Notes: generated by a model not told the origin, from the sequence alone. A stretch of 40,469 nucleotides of DNA from Chloroflexota bacterium (GCA_005880795.1 VBGP01000024.1:1-40469); one strand, 5' to 3'. Positions 23,063 through 33,101 are shown, numbered from the stretch's first letter. Numbers and translations: made by a program.

Positions 23063-25567
23063 TTGTATCCGTTTGAAAGATTCACTGAGCGGGCCAAAAA
23101 AGTTCTGACGCTCGCCCAGGAAGAAGCAGAAAGATCGCACCACAGTTACATCGGCACAGAGCATCTCCTCCTCGGACTGCTCCGTGAGGGTGAAGGCCTG
23201 GCCGCCAAGGTTCTGAACAACCTTGGGGTCGAGATCGGCAAAGTCCGCCAGACGATCGAGTCCGTCCTCGGTCGCAACGAGCGGATCATCATCCAGCAGA
23301 TCATCCCGACGTCGCGTGTGAAGAAGGTCATCGAGATCTCCTTCGAGGAAGCGCGGCGCATGGGCCACAACTACGTCGGCACCGAGCACCTGCTGCTTGG
23401 TCTCCTCATCGAGGGCGAGGGCATCGCGGCCCACGTGCTCGAGGACCTTGGCGCGAACCTCGAGAAGGTGCGTGGCGAGATCGAGCGCCTGCTGCACGAT
23501 TCAAGTGCCGAGACAGAGGCCGAGCCGGCGCCGAAGAAGCCGTCCAAGACCCCACTGCTCGACCAGTTCGGCCGCGACCTCACCGAGCTCGCGCGCCGCA
23601 ACCAGCTCGACCCCGTGATCGGGCGCGAGACGGAGATCGAGCGCGTGATTCAGATCCTCAGCCGCCGCACGAAGAACAACCCGGCGTTGATCGGCGAACC
23701 CGGCGTGGGCAAGACCGCCATCGCGGAAGGCCTCGCACAGCAGATCAACCTCGGCAACGTGCCCGAGTCGCTGCAGCACAAGCGCGTGCTGACGCTGGAC
23801 ATGGGCGCACTCGTCGCCGGTACCAAGTACCGAGGCGAGTTCGAGGAGCGCTTGAAGAAGATCCTGGACGAGATCCGCTCCAGCCGCGAGGTGGTGCTGT
23901 TCATCGACGAGCTGCACACGCTCGTCGGCGCCGGCGCAGCCGAAGGCGCGATCGACGCCGCCAACATCCTCAAGCCCGCGCTCGCGCGCGGTGAGATCCA
24001 GTGCATCGGCGCGACCACGCTGAACGAGTACCGCAAGTACATCGAGAAGGACGCCGCGCTCGAGCGCCGCTTCCAGCCGGTGTTCGTCGACCAGCCCTCG
24101 CTGGCGGAGACGACCGACATTCTCAACGGAGTCAAGCCGCTGTACGAGAAGCACCACCGCGTGACCATCACGGACGCGGCGGTCCATGCCGCCGTCGTGT
24201 TGAGCGACCGCTATGTCAGCGACCGCGCCCTGCCCGACAAGGCCATCGACCTGATCGACGAGGCTTCGGCGCGGGTGCGCATGAAGCTCACCACGACACC
24301 GGATGACCTGAAGGAGCTCCAGAAGGAGATCCGCCGGCAGCGCGCCGAGCAGGACGAGTCGGTCAACAAGCAGGACTTCGAGGCGGCTGCGGGCGTCCGC
24401 GACAAGGTGAAGAAGCTGCAAGACAAGCTGGCTTTGAAAGAGGCAGCGTGGCGCGACAAGCTCGGTGAGACCGTGCCCGAGGTGGGTGAGGAGGACATCG
24501 CGCAGATCGTCGCCGCTTGGACCGGCGTGCCTGTTTCTCGATTGGTCGAGGAAGAGAGCGCGCGGCTGCTGCGCATGGAGGAAGAGATCCACAAGCGGAT
24601 GGTCGGTCAGGACGAGGCGATCATCACCGTCTCGCAGGCGGTGCGCCGCGCGCGTGCGGGCCTGAAGAATCCGCGCCGGCCGATCGGATCGTTCATCTTC
24701 CTGGGGCCGACCGGGATCGGCAAGACCGAGCTCGCGCGCGCCCTCGCGGAGTATCTCTTCGATTCCGAGGACGCTCTCATCAAGCTCGACATGTCGGAGT
24801 TCATGGAGCGACATACGACCGCTCGATTGGTCGGCTCGCCTCCTGGATACGTCGGCTACGACGAAGGCGGGCAGCTAACCGAAGCGGTGCGGCGCAGGCC
24901 TTACTCGGTGATCCTTTTCGACGAGATCGAGAAGGCGCATCCCGAGGTCTTCAACATGCTGCTGCAGATCCTCGAGGACGGCCGGTTGAGTGACGCGAAG
25001 GGCAAGATCGTCAACTTCGCGAACACTGTGATCATCATGACCTCCAACCTCGGCATTCGCGATGTGAACCAGGCGGGCACGGCGTTGGGCTTCCAGCCGG
25101 CTGTGGTCGACGAGACAGAAGAGGTGGAGCGCCGCCACCAGAACACGAAGCAGAAGATCGACGACGAGCTCAAGCGGATGTTCCGCCCCGAGTTTCTGAA
25201 CCGCGTCGACGCGGTGGTCGTCTTCAAGAGCCTGACCACGCACCAGATCCGCGAGATCGTGGACCTGCAGCTGGACCGTCTCAGCAAGCACCTGACCGAG
25301 CAGCAGATCACGATCGAGGTGACGGATGCCGCGAAGGACCTGCTGGCGAAAGAGGGCTATGACCGGACGTATGGGGCGAGGCCGCTGCGTCGCGTGATCA
25401 CGAGCCGGATCGAGGATCAGCTCTCCGAGCACTTGCTGCGCGGCAAGATCTCGCGCGGTGACGATGTGCAGATCGACGTCGAAGGCGAGGATGCGCTGAA
25501 GTTCACGCCGACGAAGCACCGGCACAAGGAGCCCGCGGCCGCGGCGCCGGGTCCGACAAAACCGTAG
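23063..25567 (+). CDS. clpC: ATP-dependent Clp protease ATPase subunit ClpC
   Basis: 834 residues. Two Clp_N repeats (about 3-72 and 80-145), AAA-1 with GEPGVGKT (211-218) and [14 protein letters not shown], a middle domain with UVR-like motif [18 protein letters not shown] (about 434-451), AAA-2 with GPTGIGKT (548-555) and a C-terminal D2-small domain. The chaperone unfolds substrates for ClpP. TTG start at 23063 is fixed by AGGAGG at 23048-23053 and by [14 protein letters not shown], the standard N-terminus. No ctsR, mcsA or mcsB is adjacent, unlike in Bacillus, so the gene stands alone. Confidence 0.96.
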   Translation: MYPFERFTERAKKVLTLAQEEAERSHHSYIGTEHLLLGLLREGEGLAAKVLNNLGVEIGKVRQTIESVLGRNERIIIQQIIPTSRVKKVIEISFEEARRMGHNYVGTEHLLLGLLIEGEGIAAHVLEDLGANLEKVRGEIERLLHDSSAETEAEPAPKKPSKTPLLDQFGRDLTELARRNQLDPVIGRETEIERVIQILSRRTKNNPALIGEPGVGKTAIAEGLAQQINLGNVPESLQHKRVLTLDMGALVAGTKYRGEFEERLKKILDEIRSSREVVLFIDELHTLVGAGAAEGAIDAANILKPALARGEIQCIGATTLNEYRKYIEKDAALERRFQPVFVDQPSLAETTDILNGVKPLYEKHHRVTITDAAVHAAVVLSDRYVSDRALPDKAIDLIDEASARVRMKLTTTPDDLKELQKEIRRQRAEQDESVNKQDFEAAAGVRDKVKKLQDKLALKEAAWRDKLGETVPEVGEEDIAQIVAAWTGVPVSRLVEEESARLLRMEEEIHKRMVGQDEAIITVSQAVRRARAGLKNPRRPIGSFIFLGPTGIGKTELARALAEYLFDSEDALIKLDMSEFMERHTTARLVGSPPGYVGYDEGGQLTEAVRRRPYSVILFDEIEKAHPEVFNMLLQILEDGRLSDAKGKIVNFANTVIIMTSNLGIRDVNQAGTALGFQPAVVDETEEVERRHQNTKQKIDDELKRMFRPEFLNRVDAVVVFKSLTTHQIREIVDLQLDRLSKHLTEQQITIEVTDAAKDLLAKEGYDRTYGARPLRRVITSRIEDQLSEHLLRGKISRGDDVQIDVEGEDALKFTPTKHRHKEPAAAAPGPTKP

Positions 25568-25571
25568 GGAC

Positions 25572-25596
25572 GGCCGCCGCGCGGCCCTTAGGGGCC
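25572..25596. terminator. Possible bidirectional stem-loop between clpC and the response regulator
   Basis: Overlapping hairpins GGCCG-CCGCG-CGGCC (25572-25586) and GGCCC-TTAG-GGGCC (25583-25596) lie between two convergent stops. There is no T-tract on either side, so termination is only suggested by position. Confidence 0.25.
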
Positions 25597-25986
25597 GAGC
25601 CAGTCTTTCAGGCGCTCGGACAGGCGGGCCGGCGTGGTCTGGCTCTTGATCAGGTGGTCCAGGGCTCCCAGCTTCACCCCGCGTTCGACCAGCTCTTTTT
25701 CGTTCCAGTTGGACAGGATGACGACCGGGATCGGGGCGGTCGTCACGTCGGCGCGCAGAGCTTCGAGGACTCCGAGGCCATCGAGTTTCGGCAGCCTGAT
25801 GTCCAGAAAGATGATGTCGGGATGCAGCGTCCTTGCTTTTTCCAGCGCGACAAGGCCGTCCCCGGCGACATCTACGGTATACCCGTCCAGCTCGAGCTTG
25901 AGCCGGTACATCTGCGCGACTGATGCATCGTCCTCAACGAAGAGGACCCTTACATCATCCGCATCGGGGGCCACGCGCTGATTCAC
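25588..25986 (-). CDS. Single-domain response regulator (CheY-like)
   Basis: 132 residues consisting of one receiver domain. Acidic pocket Asp19/Asp20 (VEDD), phospho-acceptor Asp62 in FLDIRLP, Ser92 in VVILSNW and Lys114 in LIKSQTTP are all present. There is no output domain. Proteins with this LSNWNEKELVERGVKLGALDHLIKSQ type sequence are common in uncultured Chloroflexota-like and candidate-phylum genomes. GTG 25986 is used, preceded by AAAGGA on the coding strand. No kinase gene is nearby, so partners are unknown. Confidence 0.88.
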   Translation of the reverse strand: MNQRVAPDADDVRVLFVEDDASVAQMYRLKLELDGYTVDVAGDGLVALEKARTLHPDIIFLDIRLPKLDGLGVLEALRADVTTAPIPVVILSNWNEKELVERGVKLGALDHLIKSQTTPARLSERLKDWLGP

Positions 25987-26050
25987 TTCTCATCCTTTAC
26001 CTTTGTGCAACGCTTGCCTCGACCTTTATGACACTGTTGGGATCTGATAC

Positions 26051-26893
26051 GTGAGCGTATCGGCACCGCTCCGGCTGCGCCCGCTGGAGATCGGCGACCT
26101 CTTGGACGAGACCTTTCGCATGTACCGTCGCCATTTCGTTTTGTTCGCGGGGATCTCGGCGATTCTCTCCATCCCTTCGGCTGCGCTCTTCGCGCTGCTC
26201 CTGGGTTCATTCAGCTCAGTCCTGCAGCAGTCCAACGGCGCCGTGACTGACTTCAGCTTTCTCGCGCCCCTGCTGGCAGCCTTCGCCGCAGGTCTTGTGG
26301 TCAGCATCGTGATCCTGCCCTTCACGATGGGAGCCGTCATGTACGCGGCCTGCGAGTCCGCGCTGGGACGGCCGGTGACCGCGGGTGGCGTCTTTTTCGG
26401 CGTGATGCGGCGTTACTTCCCGCTCCTCGGCTACTGGGGGCTCTTCCTCTTCTCCCTATACGTCGCGCTCGCGCTGTGCATCCTGCCCGTCATCCTCTGG
26501 ATCTGGATCTTCGTGTCGTGGATCGCCGTGACGCCCGCGATGTTCGTGGAGAACATCGGCCTCGGTGCGGCGATGGGTCGCAGCTGGCGGTTGGTGGAGG
26601 GTCGCTGGTGGAGGACGTTCTTGATCCTCTTCCTCATGGTCATCCTCTGGTGGGTTGTGCAAATTGCGCTCGGGGCTTTCCTTCAGCTGGGCCAGCTGCT
26701 GCTCCAGCTTTTCGTGTCGCCTTTTCTGGCGGCGGCCATCGCAGCGGCCAGCGGCCAGATCGTCGGCGCGGTGGTCAATCCGATCCTGCAGATCGCGATC
26801 GTGCTGATCTACTTCGACCTTCGCGTGCGCAAGGAAGGCATGGACCTTTTCCAGATGGCGCACCGGCTGTCAGCTCCCCCGGCAACATCCTGA
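26051..26893 (+). CDS. Polytopic membrane protein, glycerophosphoryl-phosphodiesterase membrane-domain-like
   Basis: 280 residues with about six hydrophobic helices. The N-terminal signature LRPLEIGDLLDETFRMYRRHF is typical of the family annotated as glycerophosphoryl diester phosphodiesterase membrane domain/DUF7544; no phosphodiesterase catalytic domain is present. GRSWRLVEGRWWRTF is the other conserved segment. Start GTG 26051 leads straight into the conserved N-terminus. First gene of the MoxR cluster; the next start lies within 15 nt of its stop. Function unknown, probably membrane organisation with its DUF4129 and DUF58 neighbours. Confidence 0.75.
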   Translation: MSVSAPLRLRPLEIGDLLDETFRMYRRHFVLFAGISAILSIPSAALFALLLGSFSSVLQQSNGAVTDFSFLAPLLAAFAAGLVVSIVILPFTMGAVMYAACESALGRPVTAGGVFFGVMRRYFPLLGYWGLFLFSLYVALALCILPVILWIWIFVSWIAVTPAMFVENIGLGAAMGRSWRLVEGRWWRTFLILFLMVILWWVVQIALGAFLQLGQLLLQLFVSPFLAAAIAAASGQIVGAVVNPILQIAIVLIYFDLRVRKEGMDLFQMAHRLSAPPATS

Positions 26894-26907
26894 AAGCCTC
26901 CAGCGTC

Positions 26908-27801
26908 GTGCGAATCGTGGTCGCGCTTGTGCCAGCGCTCATGCTCTTGCCGGCCACGGCTACTGTTGCGTCCGCCGACCCGTTGCCGCCGCCGAGCTAC
27001 ATCGAGGCGGCGCAGCGCGCCCACGACATCATCCAGGACGCGGCGCCGCTGGATCCGCTCCCTGCCGAACAGGCCACGCAAGTCCTGATCTCCGGCACCG
27101 GCTACAGCCAACCCGAGATCCTGAACGACCTCAGGGCCCGGCCGCCCCTCTACGCGGATGCAAGCCAGCGACTGACCTCGTTGCTCGAGGCGCTCGGCCA
27201 GCCCATCACCACCACCGATCCCGCCCTCGCGCGCCAGCACCTGCATGACGTGATGTCGATGAGCCGCTACGACGCGCTGCACCGTCCGCCGTCTTTGCTG
27301 GACCGTTTCGGCCAATGGGTGCAGGATCGGATCACCGCGCTGCTGCGGCTTTTGTTCGGCAACGGAAGAGGCGCCCAACCGCCGGCGCTCTGGCTCTACG
27401 CGATCGGCATCGCTGTTTTGCTCGCGGTCGTCGTTGTCGTCGTCCGCGCAGCACGAGGTCGCTTCACGGGTTCGATCAGCGTGCCGTCCGACGGTCCTCG
27501 GCCGGCGGCTGACTATTTCGCCGAAGCCGACCGCCTGGCCGCGAGGGGCGATCGAGTCAATGCGATCCGCGCGCTCTGCGCCGCAGTGGCCGCGACCCTT
27601 GCCGGAGAGCGTTCGTGGGAAGGAAGCCCGCTGACAGTGCGCGAGATATTTCAGCGCGCGCCGGATTTCGCCGGCCTGCGGCCACTGCTGCTGCCCTTCG
27701 AGGCGGCGATCTACGGCGGTCGTGAGGTCGATGAGGCGACGTACGCGCGGGCGGCGCGGATCGCCGCCACGTACCGGCAACCGGTGGAGGTGGCGGCGTG
27801 A
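26908..27801 (+). CDS. DUF4129 domain membrane protein
   Basis: 297 residues if GTG 26908 is used. A signal peptide (RIVVALVPALMLLPATATVASA) precedes an extracytoplasmic helical region, one transmembrane helix (encoded around 27390-27450) and a cytosolic C-terminal DUF4129 domain (YFAEADRLAARGDRVNAIRALCAAV ... LTVREI). CTG 26890, overlapping the previous stop as CTGA, and GTG 26917 are alternative starts; no clear ribosome-binding site decides. DUF4129 proteins accompany MoxR/DUF58 pairs in many genomes. Its own stop overlaps the next start (GTGA). Confidence 0.75.
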   Translation: MRIVVALVPALMLLPATATVASADPLPPPSYIEAAQRAHDIIQDAAPLDPLPAEQATQVLISGTGYSQPEILNDLRARPPLYADASQRLTSLLEALGQPITTTDPALARQHLHDVMSMSRYDALHRPPSLLDRFGQWVQDRITALLRLLFGNGRGAQPPALWLYAIGIAVLLAVVVVVVRAARGRFTGSISVPSDGPRPAADYFAEADRLAARGDRVNAIRALCAAVAATLAGERSWEGSPLTVREIFQRAPDFAGLRPLLLPFEAAIYGGREVDEATYARAARIAATYRQPVEVAA

Positions 27802-28922
27802 AGGGCGCGCGCGGCTGGATCATCGCCGCCGGAATCGCGATCCTTATCGCGGGCGCCGCGTACCTCCTGCAGCCTCAGCAAGACTCGCCTGAGCACAGCT
27901 CCAACAGCGACGCGGCCAATGGCGCTTCCGCGGCGTTGCTTTTTGCGCAGGCGATGGGCCATCCGGCGGATCAGATCACTGGCTCGTTTGCAGCGCCGCC
28001 CCCGTACTCGATGATGTTCGTGTTCTCGCCCACGAGCCCCTACACCGCTGACGAAGCGGCCAATACCCGGGACTGGGTGCGCTTCGGTGGCGTGCTCGTC
28101 TACGCCTCGGAGCAAGGCGACCCCCAGCTCGACCGGTCGCTCGGAGTCAACCGGCTTGGCGGTTACGTCTCGGGCGGGAACTACAAAGCCACGCCGGCGG
28201 TTGCGGGAGTGAGCACGGTGGGCGGGACCAACGGCGATCTCATCCCCCTCGATCCGTCACCGAACCAGGTCACCATCCTGCGCACCACACAAGGCTTCGC
28301 CGCGGGCTACATAGAGAAGATCGGTCTCGGGAGGGTCATCGTGCTGGCAGATCCGCTGGTGCTGTGCAACGGATACCTGGAAAAAGCTGACAACGGGAGG
28401 CTGCTCGCCGACCTGATCGGCACCGTCGACCCGAGCTCGCACGTGGCCTTCGACGAGTACCACCACGGCCTGACGGGCAGCGACTTTGCGCCGCAGGCCT
28501 GGATCACCACCCCCTGGGGCGCCGCTCTGCTCTGGCTCCTGGTCGCGGTGTTCTTCGGCCTGTTGCTGCGCGGCAGGCGGTTTGGGCCGCTCCTCGGGAG
28601 GCCGGCCGAGGTCGCTCGCTCCGACGCGGAGTGGTCGGTCGCCGTCGGCCAGCTGCTGCGCCGTTCGAGCGCGCGAGGGGTCACGCTCGGGCTGCTTGCG
28701 GCGGCAACTGAGCGTGCGGTGGCGGCTCGCACGGGACTTCCCCTGCAGCCGCGCGAGCGATTCTGGAATGCTCTTTGGGTGCGGGCACCCGAGGTGGCAG
28801 GCGAGCTGGCGCAGATAGAAACGGCGCTTTACGCGGCTTCGAACAACGAGCGCGATCTTTTGAACGCGGCTCGCAGCTTGCATGAAATCGCTCACCCAAC
28901 GCCCCGCCCAGTCCGCAGATGA
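27798..28922 (+). CDS. DUF4350 domain membrane protein
   Basis: 374 residues. N-terminal helix (about 7-24), an extracytoplasmic DUF4350 domain related to glutamine-amidotransferase-like/GldG folds (VFSPTSPYTADEAANTRDWVRFGGVLVYAS; FDEYHHG), a second helix (about 236-256) followed by RRFGPL, and a cytoplasmic helical tail. Orthologues occupy the same slot beside moxR in Mycobacterium (Rv3691-type). GTG 27798 overlaps the previous stop and the gene ends in ATGA with moxR. Confidence 0.8.
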   Translation: MKGARGWIIAAGIAILIAGAAYLLQPQQDSPEHSSNSDAANGASAALLFAQAMGHPADQITGSFAAPPPYSMMFVFSPTSPYTADEAANTRDWVRFGGVLVYASEQGDPQLDRSLGVNRLGGYVSGGNYKATPAVAGVSTVGGTNGDLIPLDPSPNQVTILRTTQGFAAGYIEKIGLGRVIVLADPLVLCNGYLEKADNGRLLADLIGTVDPSSHVAFDEYHHGLTGSDFAPQAWITTPWGAALLWLLVAVFFGLLLRGRRFGPLLGRPAEVARSDAEWSVAVGQLLRRSSARGVTLGLLAAATERAVAARTGLPLQPRERFWNALWVRAPEVAGELAQIETALYAASNNERDLLNAARSLHEIAHPTPRPVRR

Positions 28923-29884
28923 CGGACACCACAGCTACTGTCGCGACGCAATTTTTTGCGCGTTTTCGGGAACAGCTGACGAAGGCGATCGTCGGGCAGG
29001 ACGAGGCGATTCGCTTGTGCGCGATCGCGCTCGTCGCCGAAGGCCACGTGCTGCTCGAGGGTGTGCCGGGGACCGGCAAGACGCTGCTCGCGAAATCCAT
29101 CGCCCGCGCCCTCACCCTCGACTACGGCCGCGTCCAGTTCACGCCCGACCTGATGCCCGCCGACATCGTGGGCACGTCCGTGTATGACCTGACGACGCGA
29201 ACCTTCGCGCTCCGCCGCGGACCGATCTTCACCAACGTCCTGCTCGCCGACGAGATCAACCGCGCGCCGGCGAAGGTGCAGTCGGCGCTGCTCGAGGCGA
29301 TGGAGGAGCGCGGCGTGACGCTGGAGGGACAGCAGCTGCAGCTCCCCCCGCCGTTTTTCGTTCTGGCCACGCAGAACCCAGTCGAGTACGAGGGCACGTA
29401 CCCCTTGCCCGAAGCGCAGCAGGATCGCTTTCTCTTCAAGGTCCGCCTCGATTACCCCACGCCCGCGGACGAGATGGAGGTGCTTCGTCGCTGGGAGTCG
29501 GGCATCGAGCTGCGTGACCCGGCGAAAGCGGGCGTCGAGCCGGCCCTTGGCAAGGCGGACATCGACGAGTGCCGCGCCGAGGTCGGCAAGGTTGTGCTGG
29601 ACGAGAAGATCCGGCGCTACATCGTCGACCTCGCTTCCGCAACGCGCGCCGCGCCCGAGATCGCGCTCGGCGCCAGCACGCGCGCCGAGGTGCTGCTGAT
29701 GCTGGCGGCGCGTGCCTATGCGGCCTTCGACGGCCACGATTTCGTCACGCCCGACCACGTCAAGGCACTGCTCGGGCCAGCGTTTCGGCATCGCCTGATC
29801 CTTCGTCCGGAGGCTGAGGTGGCCGGCCAGACCCCGGACAGCGTGCTGGACGCCGTGGCCAGTCGCGTCGTACCGCCGCGCTGA
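28919..29884 (+). CDS. MoxR-family AAA+ ATPase
   Basis: 321 residues. AAA_3 domain with Walker A GVPGTGKT (48-55), Walker B LLADEINRAP, sensor 1 ATQNPVEYEGTYPLPEAQQDRF and a C-terminal lid domain. MoxR proteins act as chaperones or activators for vWA-domain partners; the adjacent DUF58 protein is the expected partner. ATG at 28919 overlaps the DUF4350 stop (ATGA). Confidence 0.93.
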   Translation: MTDTTATVATQFFARFREQLTKAIVGQDEAIRLCAIALVAEGHVLLEGVPGTGKTLLAKSIARALTLDYGRVQFTPDLMPADIVGTSVYDLTTRTFALRRGPIFTNVLLADEINRAPAKVQSALLEAMEERGVTLEGQQLQLPPPFFVLATQNPVEYEGTYPLPEAQQDRFLFKVRLDYPTPADEMEVLRRWESGIELRDPAKAGVEPALGKADIDECRAEVGKVVLDEKIRRYIVDLASATRAAPEIALGASTRAEVLLMLAARAYAAFDGHDFVTPDHVKALLGPAFRHRLILRPEAEVAGQTPDSVLDAVASRVVPPR

Positions 29885-29889
29885 TCAAT

Positions 29890-31230
29890 TTGAGGCGCGC
29901 CCTCGATTTCGCTCGAGGTCTGGCGCCGCAGCCACGGCTCATCTGGGGGGTCGCCATCGGCGCAGGGCTGATCGCGCTCGCCGTCGCCTCGCCCCTGATC
30001 GGCTTCATCGCGACCGTCTACAACGCAGGGCTGGTCATCATCGCGGCGCGGGACCTGGCCCTCCTGCCGGGCCGGTCTGGGTACAGCGTCCGCCGGAGCA
30101 TGCCCGAACCCTTTTCCCTTGGCGAGCCGGAAGAGGTTGCGGTGGTGATTCAGAATCGCTCCGCTGCGGGATTGATGGCGAACGTCGCGGACCATGCCCC
30201 GGGTGGGCTGCGTCCCACGCCGCGAGAGCTCCCGGGCCAGTTCGATTCCAACGGGTTGCTTAAGGTCTCCTACAGGACGTACTCGCCCCGGCGCGGCGCC
30301 TACGCGTTCGGGCCGGTCGACCTGCAGGTCTGGCGCGAAGACGGGTGGTGGCGCCGCCAGGTCCGGCTGCCTGACCCGCAGGAGGTCGCGGTTTTTCCAA
30401 ACGTGGTGGCGATCAAACGCATCCAGCTGTCTTTGCGGCGCGGGCTGCGAGCGATGGCCGGCATGCGTCGCGCGAGGCCGCCGGGCGCATCCACCGCGTT
30501 CGCGGGCTTGCGCGAGTACGTCCGTGGTGACGATGTGCGGCGCGTCAGCTGGACGGCTACGGCAAGGCGTGACCGCCCGGTGGTGGTCGAGGTCGAGGCG
30601 GAGCGAGGACAGCAGATGATCATCGCGCTCGACTGCGGAAGGTTGATGACCGCGCCCGCCGGCGACCTCGACAAGCTCGACCACGCGGTGAACGCGGCGC
30701 TGATGCTCGCCTGGGTCGCGCAGGCCTACGGCGACCGCGTCGGTCTGATGACGTTTGACGATCGGGTCACGAGTTTCATCAAGCCCGAGCGGGGCCCGAT
30801 CCAGCTGCGCCGCATCACCGAGGCGCTTTACGCGATCCGGCCGGATTACGTCGAGCCCGATTTCGGACACGCGATGACGCACCTCGCGCTGCGGGTCGGG
30901 CGGCGTTCGATGATCGTCATGCTCACGGACGTGCAGGACCCCGAGGCGTCGCGCGAGCTCGTCGCGCACGCGCTGCGGCTGGCCGCGCGCCACCTCGTGC
31001 TCGTCGTAGCGATGTCCGATCCCGCAGTGCTCAGCGCGCGCGGTGATCCAATCGTAAGCACCAGCCGTGCTTATGAATGGGCCGCGGCCGAGGAGTTCGT
31101 TTCCAGCCGGCGGGAGAGCTTCGAGATCCTTCGTCGGGGCGGGGTGCTCGGCCTCGACGTGGTCGCCGGCCGACTGTCTCCGGCCCTCGTCGAGCGATAT
31201 TTGGAACTGAAAGAGCGCGCGCTTCTTTAG
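29890..31230 (+). CDS. DUF58 (vWA-like) membrane-anchored protein
   Basis: 446 residues. Two N-terminal helices (about 15-55), a beta-rich middle region and the DUF58 signature FAGLREYVRGDDVRRVSWTATAR, then a vWA-like domain. The MIDAS DxSxS is replaced by DCGRL (in IIALDCGRLM), so metal binding there may be lost or altered. TTG 29890 sits 5 nt after the moxR stop and gives a typical N-terminus. Expected to work with the MoxR ATPase. Confidence 0.88.
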   Translation: MRRALDFARGLAPQPRLIWGVAIGAGLIALAVASPLIGFIATVYNAGLVIIAARDLALLPGRSGYSVRRSMPEPFSLGEPEEVAVVIQNRSAAGLMANVADHAPGGLRPTPRELPGQFDSNGLLKVSYRTYSPRRGAYAFGPVDLQVWREDGWWRRQVRLPDPQEVAVFPNVVAIKRIQLSLRRGLRAMAGMRRARPPGASTAFAGLREYVRGDDVRRVSWTATARRDRPVVVEVEAERGQQMIIALDCGRLMTAPAGDLDKLDHAVNAALMLAWVAQAYGDRVGLMTFDDRVTSFIKPERGPIQLRRITEALYAIRPDYVEPDFGHAMTHLALRVGRRSMIVMLTDVQDPEASRELVAHALRLAARHLVLVVAMSDPAVLSARGDPIVSTSRAYEWAAAEEFVSSRRESFEILRRGGVLGLDVVAGRLSPALVERYLELKERALL

Positions 31231-31260
31231 GGAAGAAGTGCGCCCTGCGCGCGCCCGGCT

Positions 31261-32262
31261 CTAGTGGAGAGGTACCTGCAGCTTAAGCAGCGCGCGCTCC
31301 TTTGACGTCACGCGGCGCGGCCGGCCGCTGAGCAGCAGGTACGAGTAGAACAGCGCGCCTGTCACGAGCCCGATCGACACCTTGAGCACGAACGGCGCGC
31401 CCGACGGCGAGATGTTGCCCTCGATCGTCCCCGCGACCACCAACAGAGGCGCGAGCCCGAGCAGCAGCGTGAATGCACGACGAGCCGCGATGACAAGCGC
31501 ATCGGAGCGCTTGCGGTTGCCTGGCGAGACCAGGGCCCAGCCCATCATCAATCCGCCCGCGCCCTGTGTGATCACGATCGACAGCTCGAGCACCCCGTGC
31601 GCGATGACGAACTCGAACAGGCCGCCGGCGAGCCCGTAGGCCTGCGTCAGGCCAAAAAGCCCGCCCAGGCTGATGCCGTTGGAGATCATCACCCAGATCA
31701 CCGGGAGGCCGAAGGCGACCCCGAAGCCGAAGGCCAGGATCACCACGTAGATGTTGTTGACCATGATCAGCCCAGCGGCCTGCACGCGCTCGTCCTGCGG
31801 GATGTTCGTCCACAGCTGGTGATGGTGGACCTGGTCGATCAGGCGAGGGCTCGCGATGGCATAGGCCGCGTCCGGCTGGGCGAGGACGATGAAGAAGCTG
31901 ACGAGCGCCGGCACGAAAAGAAGGGCTGCCGACGCGAGCAGAAACGGCCAAGACCGCCGGTACGTGCGAGGCAGGGTTTCGACGTAGAAGCCGCGGATGC
32001 GCTTCCACACCTCGCCGCCGCGGCGATAGACGATGCCGTGACCGCGCGCAACCAGGCCGTTCAGGTAGCGATGCACGGGCTCCCCTGGCCAGTCGCGCTG
32101 GGCACGCGCCAAGTCGGCCGTGGCGCGGCGGTACAGGGCGGACATGGTCAGCACCTGGGCCGGCGTGAGGGCGTTGAGGTGGCCGGCGCCCGCGCGCGAC
32201 AGCAGGTCCTCGAGCCGGTTCCAGTCGTTTCTCCTCAACGCGACGAAGTCCTCTGCTCTCAT
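31261..32262 (-). CDS. SpoIIM-like stage II sporulation protein M family protein
   Basis: 333 residues. A soluble N-terminal region (MRAEDFVALRRNDWNRLEDLLSRA) leads into about six hydrophobic helices of the SpoIIM/DUF95 family, with the conserved NNIYVVILAFGFGVAFGLP and FEFVIAHGVLELSIVITQGAGGL. Such proteins are found beside MoxR/DUF58/RDD in non-sporulating actinobacteria, so sporulation is not implied. The ATG at 32262 is chosen because upstream sequence is unlike the family and overlaps the RDD gene. Convergent with the DUF58 gene. Confidence 0.88.
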   Translation of the reverse strand: MRAEDFVALRRNDWNRLEDLLSRAGAGHLNALTPAQVLTMSALYRRATADLARAQRDWPGEPVHRYLNGLVARGHGIVYRRGGEVWKRIRGFYVETLPRTYRRSWPFLLASAALLFVPALVSFFIVLAQPDAAYAIASPRLIDQVHHHQLWTNIPQDERVQAAGLIMVNNIYVVILAFGFGVAFGLPVIWVMISNGISLGGLFGLTQAYGLAGGLFEFVIAHGVLELSIVITQGAGGLMMGWALVSPGNRKRSDALVIAARRAFTLLLGLAPLLVVAGTIEGNISPSGAPFVLKVSIGLVTGALFYSYLLLSGRPRRVTSKERALLKLQVPLH

Positions 32263-32288
32263 GGTCCTGAGCAGTAACTTAACAAGAC

Positions 32289-33101
32289 ATGCAGGAGCCG
32301 CTACCTGATACCGACCTGGTCGTCGCGACGCCCGAACGGGTGTCGTTCGGCTACCAGGTCGCGGGACTCGGCACGCGGGCGATCGCCCAGATCCTCGACC
32401 TGCTGATCCTGGGTGGAGTCCTGCTGGGCCTGACCTTCGCTGCGATCGCGATCGGCCAGGCAGGCTTCGACGTCGTCGCATACCTGCTGGCCATCCTGGG
32501 CGGGTTCGTCGTCGTCTTCGGTTACTTCTGGGCGTCCGAGGCCTTCTGGTCGGGGCAGACGATCGGCAAGAAGGTTTTCCGGCTCCGGGCGGTGGGGGAC
32601 CGGGGCGAGCCGATGACCTTCGTGCAGGCCGGCATCCGGAATGTCGTACGGATCGTCGACTTCCTGCCGTACGGCTACGGCGTCGGTCTCGTCGTCCTGT
32701 TCGTCAACGGCAAAGGTAAGCGGCTCGGTGACCTTGCAGCGGGCACCATCGTGGTCAAGGATTCCGAGTCCATCGGGCTCTGGCAGCTGGCGGGCGGCCA
32801 AGCCACCGTTCAATCAGTGCCTTCGACCCCTCCTCCTCCACCAGGTGCGCCGCCTGTGCCGGCGCAGGTGCTGCCCTTTGCTCCCGCGACCCAGGCCGAG
32901 GTCATCCTGCGCAGTCTTGACCCGGAGCTGAGGCGGTTCATCACCTCATACGCGCGACGGCGGCCGGAGCTGCCGGTGCCGATGCGCGCCCAGCTTGCCG
33001 GCCAGGTGCAGGCGAGCCTCTCCGCGGCGGCGCCAGATGTGTTCAACCAGCACGGTCCCCTGGCGGCGCTGGATTACCTCGCTGACCTGGAGCGTCAATA
33101 A
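32289..33101 (+). CDS. RDD family membrane protein
   Basis: 270 residues. The RDD domain spans about 20-155 with GTRAIAQILDLLIL, FWSGQTIGKKVFRLRAV and GKGKRLGDLAAGTIVV. It is followed by a proline-rich linker (STPPPPPGAPPVP) and a helical C-terminal domain (EVILRSLDPELRRFI). Transcribed divergently from the SpoIIM-like gene across 26 nt; both promoters must lie in or near this gap. RDD proteins are the usual companions of SpoIIM in this cluster. Its stop overlaps that of the convergent dehydratase-like gene by 7 nt. Confidence 0.88.
   Translation: MQEPLPDTDLVVATPERVSFGYQVAGLGTRAIAQILDLLILGGVLLGLTFAAIAIGQAGFDVVAYLLAILGGFVVVFGYFWASEAFWSGQTIGKKVFRLRAVGDRGEPMTFVQAGIRNVVRIVDFLPYGYGVGLVVLFVNGKGKRLGDLAAGTIVVKDSESIGLWQLAGGQATVQSVPSTPPPPPGAPPVPAQVLPFAPATQAEVILRSLDPELRRFITSYARRRPELPVPMRAQLAGQVQASLSAAAPDVFNQHGPLAALDYLADLERQ

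Noticed and set aside
31231-31260. Terminator between the DUF58 and SpoIIM-like genes
   Set aside because: The gap is GC-rich but has no clean stem-loop followed by a T-run.
31261-32262. Sporulation locus
   Set aside because: SpoIIM-like proteins occur in non-sporulating bacteria with MoxR/RDD; no other sporulation gene is present.
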